From assembly GCA_001898385.1 (NCBI GenBank), contig MKTT01000074.1, positions 62,001 to 126,000 of the forward strand: a stretch of DNA of 64,000 bases, read 5' to 3'. Shown here one piece after another: positions 18,487 through 28,110 of this stretch (within the stretch, counting starts at the first letter, position 1; the number at the start of each line of letters is the position of its first letter). A program made the position numbers and the translations under genes. The notes under the pieces were generated by a model that saw nothing but the letters and a program-made list of their open reading frames with translations, ran no database searches and was not told where the DNA came from. This DNA is from Planctomycetales bacterium 71-10 (GTDB taxonomy: Bacteria > Planctomycetota > Planctomycetia > Isosphaerales > Isosphaeraceae).

Positions 18487-20028
18487 TCAGGGCCGGAACC
18501 GGGACCAGTCCACGCCGAGCTTGCGCATGCGGGAGCGGAGGGTGTGGGGGTTGAGTCCGAGGATCGCGGCGGCTCCGCGGGGGCCCTCGATCCGGCCGCC
18601 GGTGCGGGCGAGGGCCTGCTCGATGTGGGCGGCGGCGGCCTGGTCGAGCGTCGGGAACGGGGCGGGGGGGGCCGGGGATGCGGGGAGGGCCGGGGCGGAT
18701 CGCGGGGCGGACGGCGAGCCCAGGGCGCGGGCCACGTCCAGGCCGGTGCCGTTGCCCAGGATCGCCGCCCGCTCGATCACCGCGGCCAGCTCGCGGACGT
18801 TCCCCGGCCACGGGTAGCGGACCAGCAGGTCGACGTCCTCCGCCGTGGGCGACAGGTGCGACACGCCCAGGCGTTGGGCGGCCCGACGGGCGAAGTGGGC
18901 GGCCAGGGAGGGCACGTCGGCCAGCCGCTCGCGGAGTGGGGGGAGGTGGATCGGGAAGACGGCCATGCGATACCACAGGTCCTGGCGGAACCGGCCGTCG
19001 TGGACCATCGCGTGCAGGTCGCGGTGGGTCGCCGCCACGATCCGCACGTCCACCCGCCGGAGCTTCTCGCCGCCGACGCGCTCGTAGCAGCCGTCCTGGA
19101 GGATCCGCAGCAGCCGCACCTGCGCCGCCGGGGGGAGCTCGCCGCACTCGTCCAGGAACAGCGTGCCGCCGTCGGCCCGCTCGAACCAACCCCGGCGCTC
19201 GCCGACGGCCCCGGTGAAGCTCCCCTTCTCGTGGCCGAACAGCTCGGAGTCCACCAGCTCCGACGGGATCGCGCCGCAGTTGACCCGCAGGAACGGCCCG
19301 GACGCGCGCCTCGATCGCTCGTGGATCGCCCGCGCGACGACCTCCTTGCCCGACCCCGTCTCCCCCAGGATCAGGACCGGGGCGTCCGCGGTCGAGACCA
19401 GCTCGATCTGCTCCATGACCTCGCGCAGGCCGGTCTCGGCCCCGACGATCGAGCCGGCGACGCCGTCGCGGTCGAGCCGGGAGCGCAGGCTCCGGTTCTC
19501 GGCCTCGGCCGCCTCGCGGAGCTTGACCAATTCGCGCAGCCGTCGATCGTTCTCGACCGCGACCGTCAGCGGCTCGACCAGCGCCCTCGCCGGCGCGTGC
19601 CGCTCAGGCCCGAAGCCCCCCGGCGCGTCCGTCGCCATCAGCAAGACGCAGGGGCCCCCCTCGTCCGGGTCGAGGGCCGCGGCCAGGATCGCACCGCTAA
19701 CCCCGCCCGGGACCAACCCCGGCAGCCTCGCCCCCAGGGCTCGCCGGTCGTCGACGATCACCTCGCGTCGGCCGCACCACTCCAGGAGCCTCGCGAGGTC
19801 CGCCGGTGCCAGCGGCGTCCGGGCGTCCTCCGACGCGCCCCCCGCCCGCCGCTCCATCGCCGCCGTCTCGACGCTCCCGCCCGCCCGGTCCACCGAGCGG
19901 ATCGCCAGGACGTCCAGCGGCAGCCTCCCCGCTAGCAGCGGGAACGCCCCCTCCAACGTCTCTCCCAGCGTGAGATGCCGCGAGACCACCCGCCAAATGT
20001 CCACGAGCCAGGAGCCGCAGTCGTCCAT
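18487..20028 (-). CDS. Sigma-54-dependent activator (GAF, AAA+, Fis HTH), FhlA/NorR type
   Basis: 513 residues. A GAF-like sensor covers about 10-165, followed by a coiled-coil linker and the AAA+ domain from about 195: Walker A GETGSGKE (222-229), sigma-54 contact loop GSFTGA (269-274, Ser for the usual Ala), GGTLFLDECGELP as Walker B. The C-terminal Fis-type HTH (HIEQALARTGGRIEGPRGAAAILGLNPHTL) is very like that of FhlA. It has no receiver domain, so it senses a ligand rather than a kinase. It reads away from a -24/-12 promoter and a set of dyad boxes at 20042-20100, which suggests it activates the divergent surface-protein/sulfate-transport genes and perhaps regulates itself. Confidence 0.85.
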   Translation of the reverse strand: MDDCGSWLVDIWRVVSRHLTLGETLEGAFPLLAGRLPLDVLAIRSVDRAGGSVETAAMERRAGGASEDARTPLAPADLARLLEWCGRREVIVDDRRALGARLPGLVPGGVSGAILAAALDPDEGGPCVLLMATDAPGGFGPERHAPARALVEPLTVAVENDRRLRELVKLREAAEAENRSLRSRLDRDGVAGSIVGAETGLREVMEQIELVSTADAPVLILGETGSGKEVVARAIHERSRRASGPFLRVNCGAIPSELVDSELFGHEKGSFTGAVGERRGWFERADGGTLFLDECGELPPAAQVRLLRILQDGCYERVGGEKLRRVDVRIVAATHRDLHAMVHDGRFRQDLWYRMAVFPIHLPPLRERLADVPSLAAHFARRAAQRLGVSHLSPTAEDVDLLVRYPWPGNVRELAAVIERAAILGNGTGLDVARALGSPSAPRSAPALPASPAPPAPFPTLDQAAAAHIEQALARTGGRIEGPRGAAAILGLNPHTLRSRMRKLGVDWSRFRP

Positions 20029-20041
20029 AGCCCCATTCTAG

Positions 20042-20100
20042 CCGTGAAATATCACGGCGTCCAGGAAATACCCTGGATGAGGCCGCGATATTTCCTGGAC
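20042..20100. promoter_or_regulatory. Dyad boxes, probable activator-binding (UAS) site
   Basis: Three related boxes: GAAATATC at 20046-20053 within CCGTGAAATATCACGG, GAAATACC at 20065-20072 within CCAGGAAATACCCTGG, and GATATTTC at 20087-20094. In addition GTCCAGGAAATA (20059-20070) and TATTTCCTGGAC (20089-20100) are exact reverse complements. Box spacing is 19 and 22 bases, about two helical turns. The cluster lies 14 bases before the activator start and 93-150 bases upstream of a -24/-12 promoter, the usual place for an enhancer. Confidence 0.65.
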
Positions 20101-20192
20101 CGCTGGAGCGACGGCCTCGAAAACGCTCGGGATGACGCCCTAAGATCAGTTTGTCATGTCAGATAGTCAGTTTTCGAGGTCCGGCCATCTCC

Positions 20193-20209
20193 TTGGCATC
20201 CTGCTTGCA
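20193..20209 (+). promoter_or_regulatory. Sigma-54 (-24/-12) promoter
   Basis: TTGGCATCCTGCTTGCA matches YTGGCACGnnnnTTGCW with the essential GG (20195-20196) and GC (20207-20208) exactly 12 bases apart. Transcription would start near 20220 and read into the plus-strand genes from 20351. The only mismatches are in the less conserved positions between the elements. Confidence 0.65.
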
Positions 20210-20350
20210 GTAGCCGAGGAACGTTCCCGACATTTCCTACCGAAGAAGTTTGGACTCAGCCTCGACGGTTGGTCGACACCGTGATGTAGGTTACGCCCCG
20301 AAGCGGGGGCGTGGCGGCCCGGAGAGGGCCGGGATCGGGCGGGGCTTTCG

Positions 20351-20848
20351 ATGTCATTCAGGATGGTACGGACGATGGACCAGGCGAGCGCGAGGACGAA
20401 GGGACGTTGGATGCCGGTCCGGGCGGCCCTGGGGGCGTTCGCGATGGCGGCGGCGTGCGGGTGCGGCGAGGGGGGGGCGGACCTGAAGGTCCCGGTCTTC
20501 CCCGTGAAGGGGAAGGTGACGTTCGAGGGCGAGCCGGCCGCCGGCGCGTTCGTCGTGTTCCATCCGAAGACGCCGCCGAAGCCGGGCGACACGCCCTCGA
20601 ACCCGAGGGCGACGGTCCAGCCCGACGGCACGTTCGCCCTGACCACCTCCAGCGAGGGGGACGGGGCCCCGGTCGGCGACTACGCCGTGACCGTGCAGTG
20701 GATGAAGCCCGTGAAGCAGGGGAAGGACCTGGTCCCGGGCCCGAACGTCGTCCCGAAGGCGTATGCGGAGCCCTCTTCCACGCCGTTGAAGGCCACGGTG
20801 GCCGAGTCCGAGAACGCCCTGGAGCCGTTCGCGATCACCAGGAAGTGA
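20351..20848 (+). CDS. Small exported carboxypeptidase-regulatory-like (transthyretin-like) protein
   Basis: Up to 165 residues; in-frame ATGs at 20375 and 20411 are alternatives, and the last gives the neatest signal peptide ([20 protein letters not shown]), possibly with a lipoprotein Cys. The mature part has [25 protein letters not shown] and [25 protein letters not shown], the beta-sandwich pattern common in planctomycete surface proteins that precede DUF1559 genes. Function unknown. It is the first gene after the -24/-12 promoter and is followed 101 bases later by the pseudopilin gene. Confidence 0.65.
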   Translation: MSFRMVRTMDQASARTKGRWMPVRAALGAFAMAAACGCGEGGADLKVPVFPVKGKVTFEGEPAAGAFVVFHPKTPPKPGDTPSNPRATVQPDGTFALTTSSEGDGAPVGDYAVTVQWMKPVKQGKDLVPGPNVVPKAYAEPSSTPLKATVAESENALEPFAITRK

Positions 20849-20949
20849 CGGGGCCGGACGGTCGTTCCGGCGCACTCCGGCCGCCCGCGAGCGTCGACGG
20901 GCGTCCGGCCGAACTCATGCGAATACGAATCGAATCGAGGAATCTCAGG

Positions 20950-21951
20950 ATGGATCGTCTCCGCCGCCCCCGCCGGGGCTTCACGCTGATCGAGCTGCTG
21001 GTGGTGATCGCGATCATCGCCGTGCTGATCTCCCTGCTGCTGCCGGCCGTGCAGGCCGCCCGCGAGGCCGCCCGCCGCGCCCAGTGCGTCAACAACCTGA
21101 AGCAGGTCGGGATCGCGTTCCACAACTTCCACGACGTCAACGGCGCCGTCCCCAGCAGCACGAGGCCGTCGGGCCTGACGACGGCCCCGCGGATCGCGGC
21201 GATCCTGGGCATGCTCAACTTCATGGAGCAGACCCAGATCTACAACGCGGTCAACATGGGCATCACCTGGGGCGACCCCGTCAACTGGACGGCGGTCAAG
21301 ACGCGGATCAACACCCTGGTCTGCCCCTCCAGCTCGGCCGACCCCGCCCGGCTCGATGGCATCCCGGAGGCGCAGCCGTACTCGCCGAGCTGGACGGCCA
21401 CGATCTCGGCGATCACCGACTACTCGCCGATCGTCGGCATCGACTCCCGCCTGAGCGCCTACGGCCTGTTCCCGACCGGCTCCACCCCGCCGGAGTCGCT
21501 GATCGTCAAGAACAAGACGACCCGGCTGGCCGACGCGACGGACGGGCTCTCCAACACGATCGTCTTCGTGGAGTCGGCGGGGCGGCCGTTCGTCTACCGC
21601 CGCGGCCGGAAGGTGATCGGCTCGGTCCCCGAGCACCGCGTCAACGCCGGCGGCTGGGCCCGCCCGGCCAGCGACGTGACCCTCAACGGCTCGACGGCCG
21701 ACGGCTCGGTCTTCCCGGGCCAGACGGTCATCAACGCGGCCAACGGCGAGGACGTCTTCGGCCAGTCGTTCCCGCACCCCTACTACGTCACCGAGGGGAC
21801 CGGCGCCCTGTTCTCGTTCCACACCGGCGGGATCAACGTCCTGCTGGGCGACGGCTCCGTCCGGTTCGTCAAGGACTCGGTCTCGCTCCCCACCTTCGCC
21901 GCCCTGGTGACCCGCTCCGGCGGCGAGGTGATCTCGGCCGACCAGTATTGA
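20950..21951 (+). CDS. DUF1559 pseudopilin-like protein
   Basis: 333 residues from the ATG at 20950 (an ATG at 20917 is possible). [20 protein letters not shown] is a type IV pilin/pseudopilin prepilin signal with Gly at the cleavage site and Glu at +5. [33 protein letters not shown] is the highly conserved start of DUF1559, and [16 protein letters not shown] is its C-terminal H-X9-DG motif. Such proteins are greatly expanded in planctomycetes, are processed by prepilin peptidase and are thought to be displayed at the surface. The gene lies in line with the preceding exported protein. Confidence 0.9.
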   Translation: MDRLRRPRRGFTLIELLVVIAIIAVLISLLLPAVQAAREAARRAQCVNNLKQVGIAFHNFHDVNGAVPSSTRPSGLTTAPRIAAILGMLNFMEQTQIYNAVNMGITWGDPVNWTAVKTRINTLVCPSSSADPARLDGIPEAQPYSPSWTATISAITDYSPIVGIDSRLSAYGLFPTGSTPPESLIVKNKTTRLADATDGLSNTIVFVESAGRPFVYRRGRKVIGSVPEHRVNAGGWARPASDVTLNGSTADGSVFPGQTVINAANGEDVFGQSFPHPYYVTEGTGALFSFHTGGINVLLGDGSVRFVKDSVSLPTFAALVTRSGGEVISADQY

Positions 21952-21990
21952 CCTGGACGATCGGCCGCCGAACGCCGACGATCCCTGAAT

Positions 21991-22027
21991 AGCCGGCCCC
22001 CGCGCGACCCTCGCGCGGGGGCCGGCT
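21991..22027. terminator. Strong hairpin between pseudopilin and sulfate-transport genes
   Basis: AGCCGGCCCCCGCGCGA and TCGCGCGGGGGCCGGCT pair over 17 bases around a CCC loop, 40 bases after the pseudopilin stop and 39 before sbp. No U-run follows. It could end the first transcript or only reduce read-through, so whether sbp-cysTWA shares the sigma-54 promoter is open. Confidence 0.6.
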
Positions 22028-22065
22028 TCGAGCCTTTCCCGCCCCGCCCGATCCCGAGGACGTCC

Positions 22066-23127
22066 ATGGAGATTCGCCCCGCCCGCCCCGCCGCCCGGCT
22101 CGGCCTCCCGGCCCTGGCCCTGTTCGTTTCCGCCGTCGCCGGCTGCGGCGGCGAGGCCGCGCCGAAGGAAGACTCGCTGAAGCTCGGAGCCTATTCCGTC
22201 GTCCGCGAGGTCTTCCACGACGGCATCATCCCCGCCTTCTCCAAACATTGGAAGGAGAAGACCGGCCGCGAGCCCGTCTTCGAAGAGTCGTACAACGCCT
22301 CGGGCGCGCAGGCCCGCTCGATCTCCTCGGGGTTCGACGCCGACGTCGCGGCGCTGTCGCACTCGGGCGACATGGAGCTGCTCGTCAAGGCGGGGAAGGT
22401 CGCCCCGACGTGGAAGGACGGGCCTTACAAGGGGATCCTGACCAACAGCCTGGTGGTCGTGGGGCATCGCGAGGGGAACCCCAAGGGGATCAAGGACTGG
22501 TCCGACCTGGCGAGGCCGGGCGTCGGCGTGCTCTACCCGGATCCCAAGACGTCCGGCGGCGCCCGCTGGAACATCAACGCCATCTACGGGTCGGCGTTCC
22601 TGGACGCGAAGGCGAAGGACGCGGCGAACCCCGACCTCGGCCCGGTCCGCGACCTGCTGGCGAAGGTCCAGGCGAACGTCGTGAACATGGACCAGTCGGG
22701 CCGGCAGAGCATGGCGAACTTCTCGAAGTCCCAGAACGGCGACGCCGTCGTGACCTACGAGAACGAGCTGCTGCTCCGGGCCAAGGAGGGGGATCCCATC
22801 CCCTACGTCGTGCCGCCGGCCACGCTGCTGATCGAGAGCCCCGTCGCGATCGTCGGCCCCTCGGTCGAGAAGCACGGGAACAAGGCGCTCGTGGATGCGT
22901 TCGTGGAGTTCCTGACCTCGGCCGAGGCGCAGAAGATCTTCGTCGAGTTCGGCTTCCGCCCGGTGAACCCCGAGGCCAGGGACGCCGTGACCGGCCGCCC
23001 CGAGCCCGCGAAGGTCTTCACGACCGACGACCTGGGCGGCTGGGCGAAGCTCGAAGAGGAGCTGTACTCCACCAACGGCCTCTGGACGACGATCGCCGCC
23101 CAGGCCGTGCAGAACCGGGGGAAGTGA
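22066..23127 (+). CDS. sbp: Sulfate/thiosulfate-binding lipoprotein of an ABC importer
   Basis: 353 residues. A signal peptide ending in SAVAGCGG has a lipobox, so the protein is probably a lipoprotein. LKLGAYSVVREVFHDGIIPA, FEESYNASGAQARSI, DVAALSHSGDMELL, LYPDPKTSGGARWNI and PYVVPPATLLIESPVAIV follow the order of motifs in CysP/Sbp sulfate-binding proteins (the Ser/Gly-Ala oxyanion-binding loops). It captures sulfate or thiosulfate outside the inner membrane and hands it to CysT/CysW. The permease genes follow immediately (3 bases). Confidence 0.9.
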   Translation: MEIRPARPAARLGLPALALFVSAVAGCGGEAAPKEDSLKLGAYSVVREVFHDGIIPAFSKHWKEKTGREPVFEESYNASGAQARSISSGFDADVAALSHSGDMELLVKAGKVAPTWKDGPYKGILTNSLVVVGHREGNPKGIKDWSDLARPGVGVLYPDPKTSGGARWNINAIYGSAFLDAKAKDAANPDLGPVRDLLAKVQANVVNMDQSGRQSMANFSKSQNGDAVVTYENELLLRAKEGDPIPYVVPPATLLIESPVAIVGPSVEKHGNKALVDAFVEFLTSAEAQKIFVEFGFRPVNPEARDAVTGRPEPAKVFTTDDLGGWAKLEEELYSTNGLWTTIAAQAVQNRGK

Positions 23128-23130
23128 GGC

Positions 23131-23964
23131 ATGGAAGCCGGCACCGCCGCCCGACGACGGGCGCGACCCGAGCTGGCCCTCCGCGGGGCCAGCCTGACCT
23201 ACCTGGGCGTGATGGTCGTCCTGCCGATGCTGGCGATGGCCTGGCAGGCGTTCCGCCCCGGCCCGGCCGCCTTCTGGGCCGCCGTGACCGAGCCCTACGC
23301 CTGGCACGCGCTGAAGCTCACGTTCGTCACCGCCTTCATCATGGTGTTCGTGGGCGCGGTCACCGGGACGGCCACCGCCTGGGTGCTGGTCCGCTACGAG
23401 TTCCCCGGCCGGAACCTGGTGAACGCCCTGATCGACCTGCCGTTCGCCGTGCCGACGGTCGTGACCGGCGTGATGCTGGTCGCCCTGTACGGACCCCAGA
23501 GCGTCGTGGGGGCGATCATGGGCAAGGCCGGTTGGAAGGTGATCTACGATCAGCCGGGGATCATCCTGGCCCTGCTGTTCGTCACCTACCCGTTCGTGAT
23601 CCGGAGCGTCCAGCCGGTCTTGCTGTCGCTGGACCGGGCGGAGGAGGAGGCCGCGGCCACGCTGGGCGCCGGCCCGTGGACGACCTTCTTCCGCATCACG
23701 CTGCCGACGCTCTGGCCCTCCATCCTGACCGGGTCGGCCCTGTCGTTCAGCCGGGCGCTCGGCGAGTACGGCAGCGTCGTGATGGTGGCGGGGAACCAGC
23801 CGCTCCTGACTAAGACGGCCCCCATCTACATCTTCGGCGAGATCGAGAGCGGCAACCGCCACGGGGCCCTGGCGGTCTCGGCCGTGCTGCTGGGATCGTC
23901 GCTGCTGATCCTGGTGGCCCTCAATGCCCTGCAACGTCGGGGGGAGGTGCGCGATGTCGCCTGA
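23131..23964 (+). CDS. cysT: Sulfate ABC transporter permease CysT
   Basis: 277 residues, six membrane helices. The permease loop that docks with the ATPase is EEEAAATLGAGPWTTFFRIT, followed by LSFSRALGEYGSVVMVAGN, both strongly typical of CysT (CysU). It forms the channel with CysW. The gene begins 3 bases after sbp and its last 11 bases overlap cysW, so the three are translationally coupled. Confidence 0.9.
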   Translation: MEAGTAARRRARPELALRGASLTYLGVMVVLPMLAMAWQAFRPGPAAFWAAVTEPYAWHALKLTFVTAFIMVFVGAVTGTATAWVLVRYEFPGRNLVNALIDLPFAVPTVVTGVMLVALYGPQSVVGAIMGKAGWKVIYDQPGIILALLFVTYPFVIRSVQPVLLSLDRAEEEAAATLGAGPWTTFFRITLPTLWPSILTGSALSFSRALGEYGSVVMVAGNQPLLTKTAPIYIFGEIESGNRHGALAVSAVLLGSSLLILVALNALQRRGEVRDVA

Positions 23965-24862
23965 TCCCGCCCCGGGCGCGGACCCGGCCCCGGAGGGGAT
24001 GACCCTCGCCCGCGCGGGCGACCTCCCCCTGAAGGGGAGGGACGAGCCGTCGTCGTGGGGCCGCCGATTGCTGATCGCGGCCGTCCTGATCTGGTTCGCG
24101 GCCCTGATCCTGATCCCGGGCGCGGCCCTGGTGAGGCAGGCGTTCGCGAAAGGGTGGCAGCCCCTGGCCTCGGCGCTGGCGGAGCCGGCGGTGCGGCGGG
24201 CGTTCGTCATGTCGCTGGGGATCACGCTGGTCGCGACGGTCGTCAACACGGTCTTCGGGATCGCGATGGCCCTGGTGCTGGTCCGGCAGCGGTTCTTCGG
24301 CCGGACGCTGATCGACGGCGTGGTCGACATGCCGTTCGCCGTCTCGCCGATCGTCGCCGGGCTGATGCTGATCGTGTTGTACGGGCCCGACAGCCCGGTC
24401 GGCGGCTGGCTGGAGTCGCGCGGGTTCCAGGTGATCTACGCCCTGCCGGGGATGGTCCTGGCGACCATGTTCGTGACCGTCCCGTTCGTGGTCCGGGAGC
24501 TGGTGCCGATCCTCCGGGAGCTGGGCGAGGAGTACGAGCAGGCGGCGCACACGCTGGGCGCCGGCCGCTGGCGGACGTTCTGGAGCGTGACGCTCCCCTC
24601 CATCCGCTGGGGGGTGGCCTACGGCGTGACGCTGACCGTCGCCCGCTGCCTGGGCGAGTTCGGGGCGGTGCTGGTGGTCTCCGGCAACGTGATCGGGCAC
24701 ACGCAGACGGCCACGCTCTACATCGCCGAGGGGATCGACAGCTTCCACCCCGAGGGGGCCTACGCCGCCAGCCTGGTCCTGGCCGCGGCGTCGTTCCTGC
24801 TCCTGGTGGGGATGGACCTCGTCCGGCACCGGCTGGAGGGGGCGAGGGAGGTGGAGCCGTGA
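23954..24862 (+). CDS. cysW: Sulfate ABC transporter permease CysW
   Basis: 302 residues from the ATG at 23954, which overlaps the cysT end. Six membrane helices with [40 protein letters not shown] and [20 protein letters not shown], then [20 protein letters not shown], all characteristic of CysW. The first ~36 residues before the first helix ([20 protein letters not shown]...) are longer and more polar than in enteric CysW, and the DNA behind residues 17-30 resembles the intergenic palindromic repeat. Pairs with CysT as the membrane half of the importer. Confidence 0.9.
   Translation: MSPDPAPGADPAPEGMTLARAGDLPLKGRDEPSSWGRRLLIAAVLIWFAALILIPGAALVRQAFAKGWQPLASALAEPAVRRAFVMSLGITLVATVVNTVFGIAMALVLVRQRFFGRTLIDGVVDMPFAVSPIVAGLMLIVLYGPDSPVGGWLESRGFQVIYALPGMVLATMFVTVPFVVRELVPILRELGEEYEQAAHTLGAGRWRTFWSVTLPSIRWGVAYGVTLTVARCLGEFGAVLVVSGNVIGHTQTATLYIAEGIDSFHPEGAYAASLVLAAASFLLLVGMDLVRHRLEGAREVEP
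24002..24042. repeat. Repeat module inside the cysW coding sequence
   Basis: GACCCTCGCCCGCGCGGGCG followed by ACCTCCCCCTGAAGGGGAGG has the same layout as the half modules at 36726-36772 and 10040-10088: CCCTC, a GC dyad, ACCT, and a TCCCC..GGGGA hairpin. It encodes [13 protein letters not shown] in frame in the cytoplasmic tail of CysW. Confidence 0.5.
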
Positions 24863-24972
24863 GCGCCGGGCCGTTCGTCGACGTGGATGCCGGGCCGGGG
24901 CGCGCGAGGTTGGCGGCGAGGCCGCCCCTTTCGTACCATCGTGGGACGTGGCTCGCGCCGTGGAGCGAGGCC

Positions 24973-26106
<1,134 letters not shown>

Positions 26107-26116
26107 GCCGCGGCTC

Positions 26117-27259
26117 TCACCGCCCGAGACGCTCCGCCCTCCAACGCGGGACGACGTCCTCCAGCACGGGCGTCGGCCACGCGCCGTACCAGGCCGTGCC
26201 CGTGCGGCGCTCGCGCTCAATCTCGGCCAGGGCGTAGCGCTTGACGGCGTCGCGGCCGAGGAAGATGGGGCGGTCGGTCCCGATCTCGTAATGCCGCGCC
26301 CAGATGGGCGGGGCGGACGGGTCGGGCACGACCACCACGTCGAAGTCGGCGTCGTGGCGGGCGAACGACTCGGCCGGGGCCTTCACCCGCTCGACACGGA
26401 TCCCCGTCAGCTCCGTGCGTCGGAGCCAGGCGGCGGCCGACTCGACGGCGGCGACGATCGCCTCGGTCGGCTCGACGCGGGTCAGGAACGCGACGATCTC
26501 GGCCGTCTCCTGGGGGCAGTTGGAGGCCGGTTCGAACGTCCGGGCGGGGCGGGGCTCGTAGGTGTTCTCGTCGTGCTGCTGGCACCAGCCGGTCGCGACG
26601 CCGTCGACGACGATCTGGCACTTCAGGATGCAGGCGACGCCCCGGCCCATCGCCTCGCGGCACCGGGCGCGGCGGGCGTCGTCGAGCCAGGCGAAGTGGG
26701 GCTCGCCCAGAGCGGCGTCGGCCAGGACGTCCAGGATGCCGATCATCACGCCGTCGTTGAACGTGATGTGCGCGTGGTAGCCCTTCGCCCCGGGGGATTG
26801 CGGGAATCCGCCGTTGGGGAGCTGCGCGGCCAGCATGTGGTCGAGCCCGCGCTCGCAGGCGGATCGCCAGGCCGGCTCGGGCTCGCGGGCGTAGGCGCGG
26901 GCGAGGTACGCGACCTGGGAGTGGACGTTGCCGTTGTCGAACGACGAGTCGCGGCGCGATCGCGTGGCGGCGACGGCCTCGCGCTGGTCGGGCGTGAGGA
27001 TCGCGGTCATATCGTAGTTGGTGGGCCAGCCGCCGTCCTCGCGCTGGAACAGCAGGATGTTCGCGGCGATCTCGCGGAACTGCTCGGGGCGGTACGCCGG
27101 CTGATCGAGCGTCGGCTCGATGAACCGCTCCAGCTTCAGCCGTCGCCAGTGGTGCGACGCGCTGCCGAAGCCCCGCGTGGGGATGGGGTCGTCGGCGAGG
27201 GCGACGGCCGGCACGGAGGCGGCCAGGGCGAGGAGGAAGGTTCGGGTGCGTCGGGTCAT
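26117..27259 (-). CDS. Secreted PL10-family pectate lyase
   Basis: 380 residues with a signal peptide (MTRRTRTFLLALAASVPAVALA). Family landmarks of the (alpha/alpha) toroid pectate lyases: NILLFQREDGGWPTNYD, SFDNGNVHSQVAYLARAY, LPNGGFPQSP, ITFNDGVMIGILDVL, GVATGWCQQHDENTYEPRPA and RTFEPASNCPQETAEI. It would cleave polygalacturonan by beta-elimination outside the cell, fitting a polysaccharide-degrading planctomycete. Its start overlaps the stop of the upstream membrane-protein gene by ATGA, so the two are coupled. Confidence 0.85.
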   Translation of the reverse strand: MTRRTRTFLLALAASVPAVALADDPIPTRGFGSASHHWRRLKLERFIEPTLDQPAYRPEQFREIAANILLFQREDGGWPTNYDMTAILTPDQREAVAATRSRRDSSFDNGNVHSQVAYLARAYAREPEPAWRSACERGLDHMLAAQLPNGGFPQSPGAKGYHAHITFNDGVMIGILDVLADAALGEPHFAWLDDARRARCREAMGRGVACILKCQIVVDGVATGWCQQHDENTYEPRPARTFEPASNCPQETAEIVAFLTRVEPTEAIVAAVESAAAWLRRTELTGIRVERVKAPAESFARHDADFDVVVVPDPSAPPIWARHYEIGTDRPIFLGRDAVKRYALAEIERERRTGTAWYGAWPTPVLEDVVPRWRAERLGR

Positions 27260-28020
27260 GAGTTGGTCTCGACCGCCGAGGGGGCGCGACGCGGACCCGG
27301 GGCCAGGGAGACGGCCGCCAAGACGGCGGCCAGGACGGCGGCCAGGACGTGGGCGGTGAGCCGCGCGACCGGGGTCGCGGCGAGCGGCTCGGTCGTGGCG
27401 GCCAGCGGGAACGCCACGGCCCCGATCACCTGATGCAGCGCCAGCCCCGCCGCGCCGCCGGCCAGGCCGCCGATCAGGCCGCGGGCGAGGCTCCGGCCCG
27501 AGCCGATCGCCAGCGCCGAGCCGGCCACCGCGCCGATCATCCCGCCGAGGGCCCCTTGCACCAGGAGCGCCGCGACGAGGTCGTCGATCGTCGGGGGCAG
27601 GAGGCGCGGGGCGAACTGGAACCCGAAGCGGGCGGACGCGGCGGCGACCGTCGCGCCGACGGCCCCCCCCACGACCGCCGCGAAGGCCGCCGCCCGGGGC
27701 GACCTCCGGGCGAGACCGCCGGCGGCACCGAGCGCGACGCCCAGCAGGCCGCCCAGCAGGCCGAAGGCGACCGCCGCCCGCCGCGCCAGGTCGGCGATCA
27801 GCTTGGCCCCCGCGACTTCCGACTCCGCCGCCGTGGCGATCCCCTTGAACATCGTCGCGCCGGGCTGGAGTCGATCATGGACGGCCTCGGCCGCCGCCCA
27901 CGAGGCGAGGCTCGCCAGGACGGCCGCGACGAGGGCGAACGCGGCGAGCCGCGCGAACGACGGCTCGTCCCGGGCGGGGTCGGCGACGGGGACGATCGGG
28001 GCGGCGTCGGCGGTCGACAT
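27256..28020 (-). CDS. Multi-pass membrane protein of unknown function
   Basis: 254 residues from the ATG at 28020; an in-frame GTG at 28032 is an alternative. About six hydrophobic, Ala/Gly-rich segments ([58 protein letters not shown], and others) with glycine-zipper character, and very few charged residues. No conserved motif recognised. It is translationally coupled to the downstream pectate lyase. Confidence 0.55.
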   Translation of the reverse strand: MSTADAAPIVPVADPARDEPSFARLAAFALVAAVLASLASWAAAEAVHDRLQPGATMFKGIATAAESEVAGAKLIADLARRAAVAFGLLGGLLGVALGAAGGLARRSPRAAAFAAVVGGAVGATVAAASARFGFQFAPRLLPPTIDDLVAALLVQGALGGMIGAVAGSALAIGSGRSLARGLIGGLAGGAAGLALHQVIGAVAFPLAATTEPLAATPVARLTAHVLAAVLAAVLAAVSLAPGPRRAPSAVETNS

Positions 28021-28110
28021 GGCGGCTCGCACCTGATGGGAGAGGAGAGGTTCGTCCCGCCTAGGATCCGGGGGCCGCCGGGCGATGGCAAGCGAAAAGC
28101 GGTGCCGACG

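Noticed and set aside
20042..20100. Dyad boxes as a transcription terminator
   Set aside because: The boxes are AT-cored and repeated at helical spacing upstream of two divergent genes, which fits operator sites better than a terminator.
20680..24330. 1216-codon minus-strand frame across the sulfate-transport genes
   Set aside because: The plus strand has sbp, cysT and cysW with full family motifs and natural overlaps; the antisense frame has no domain.
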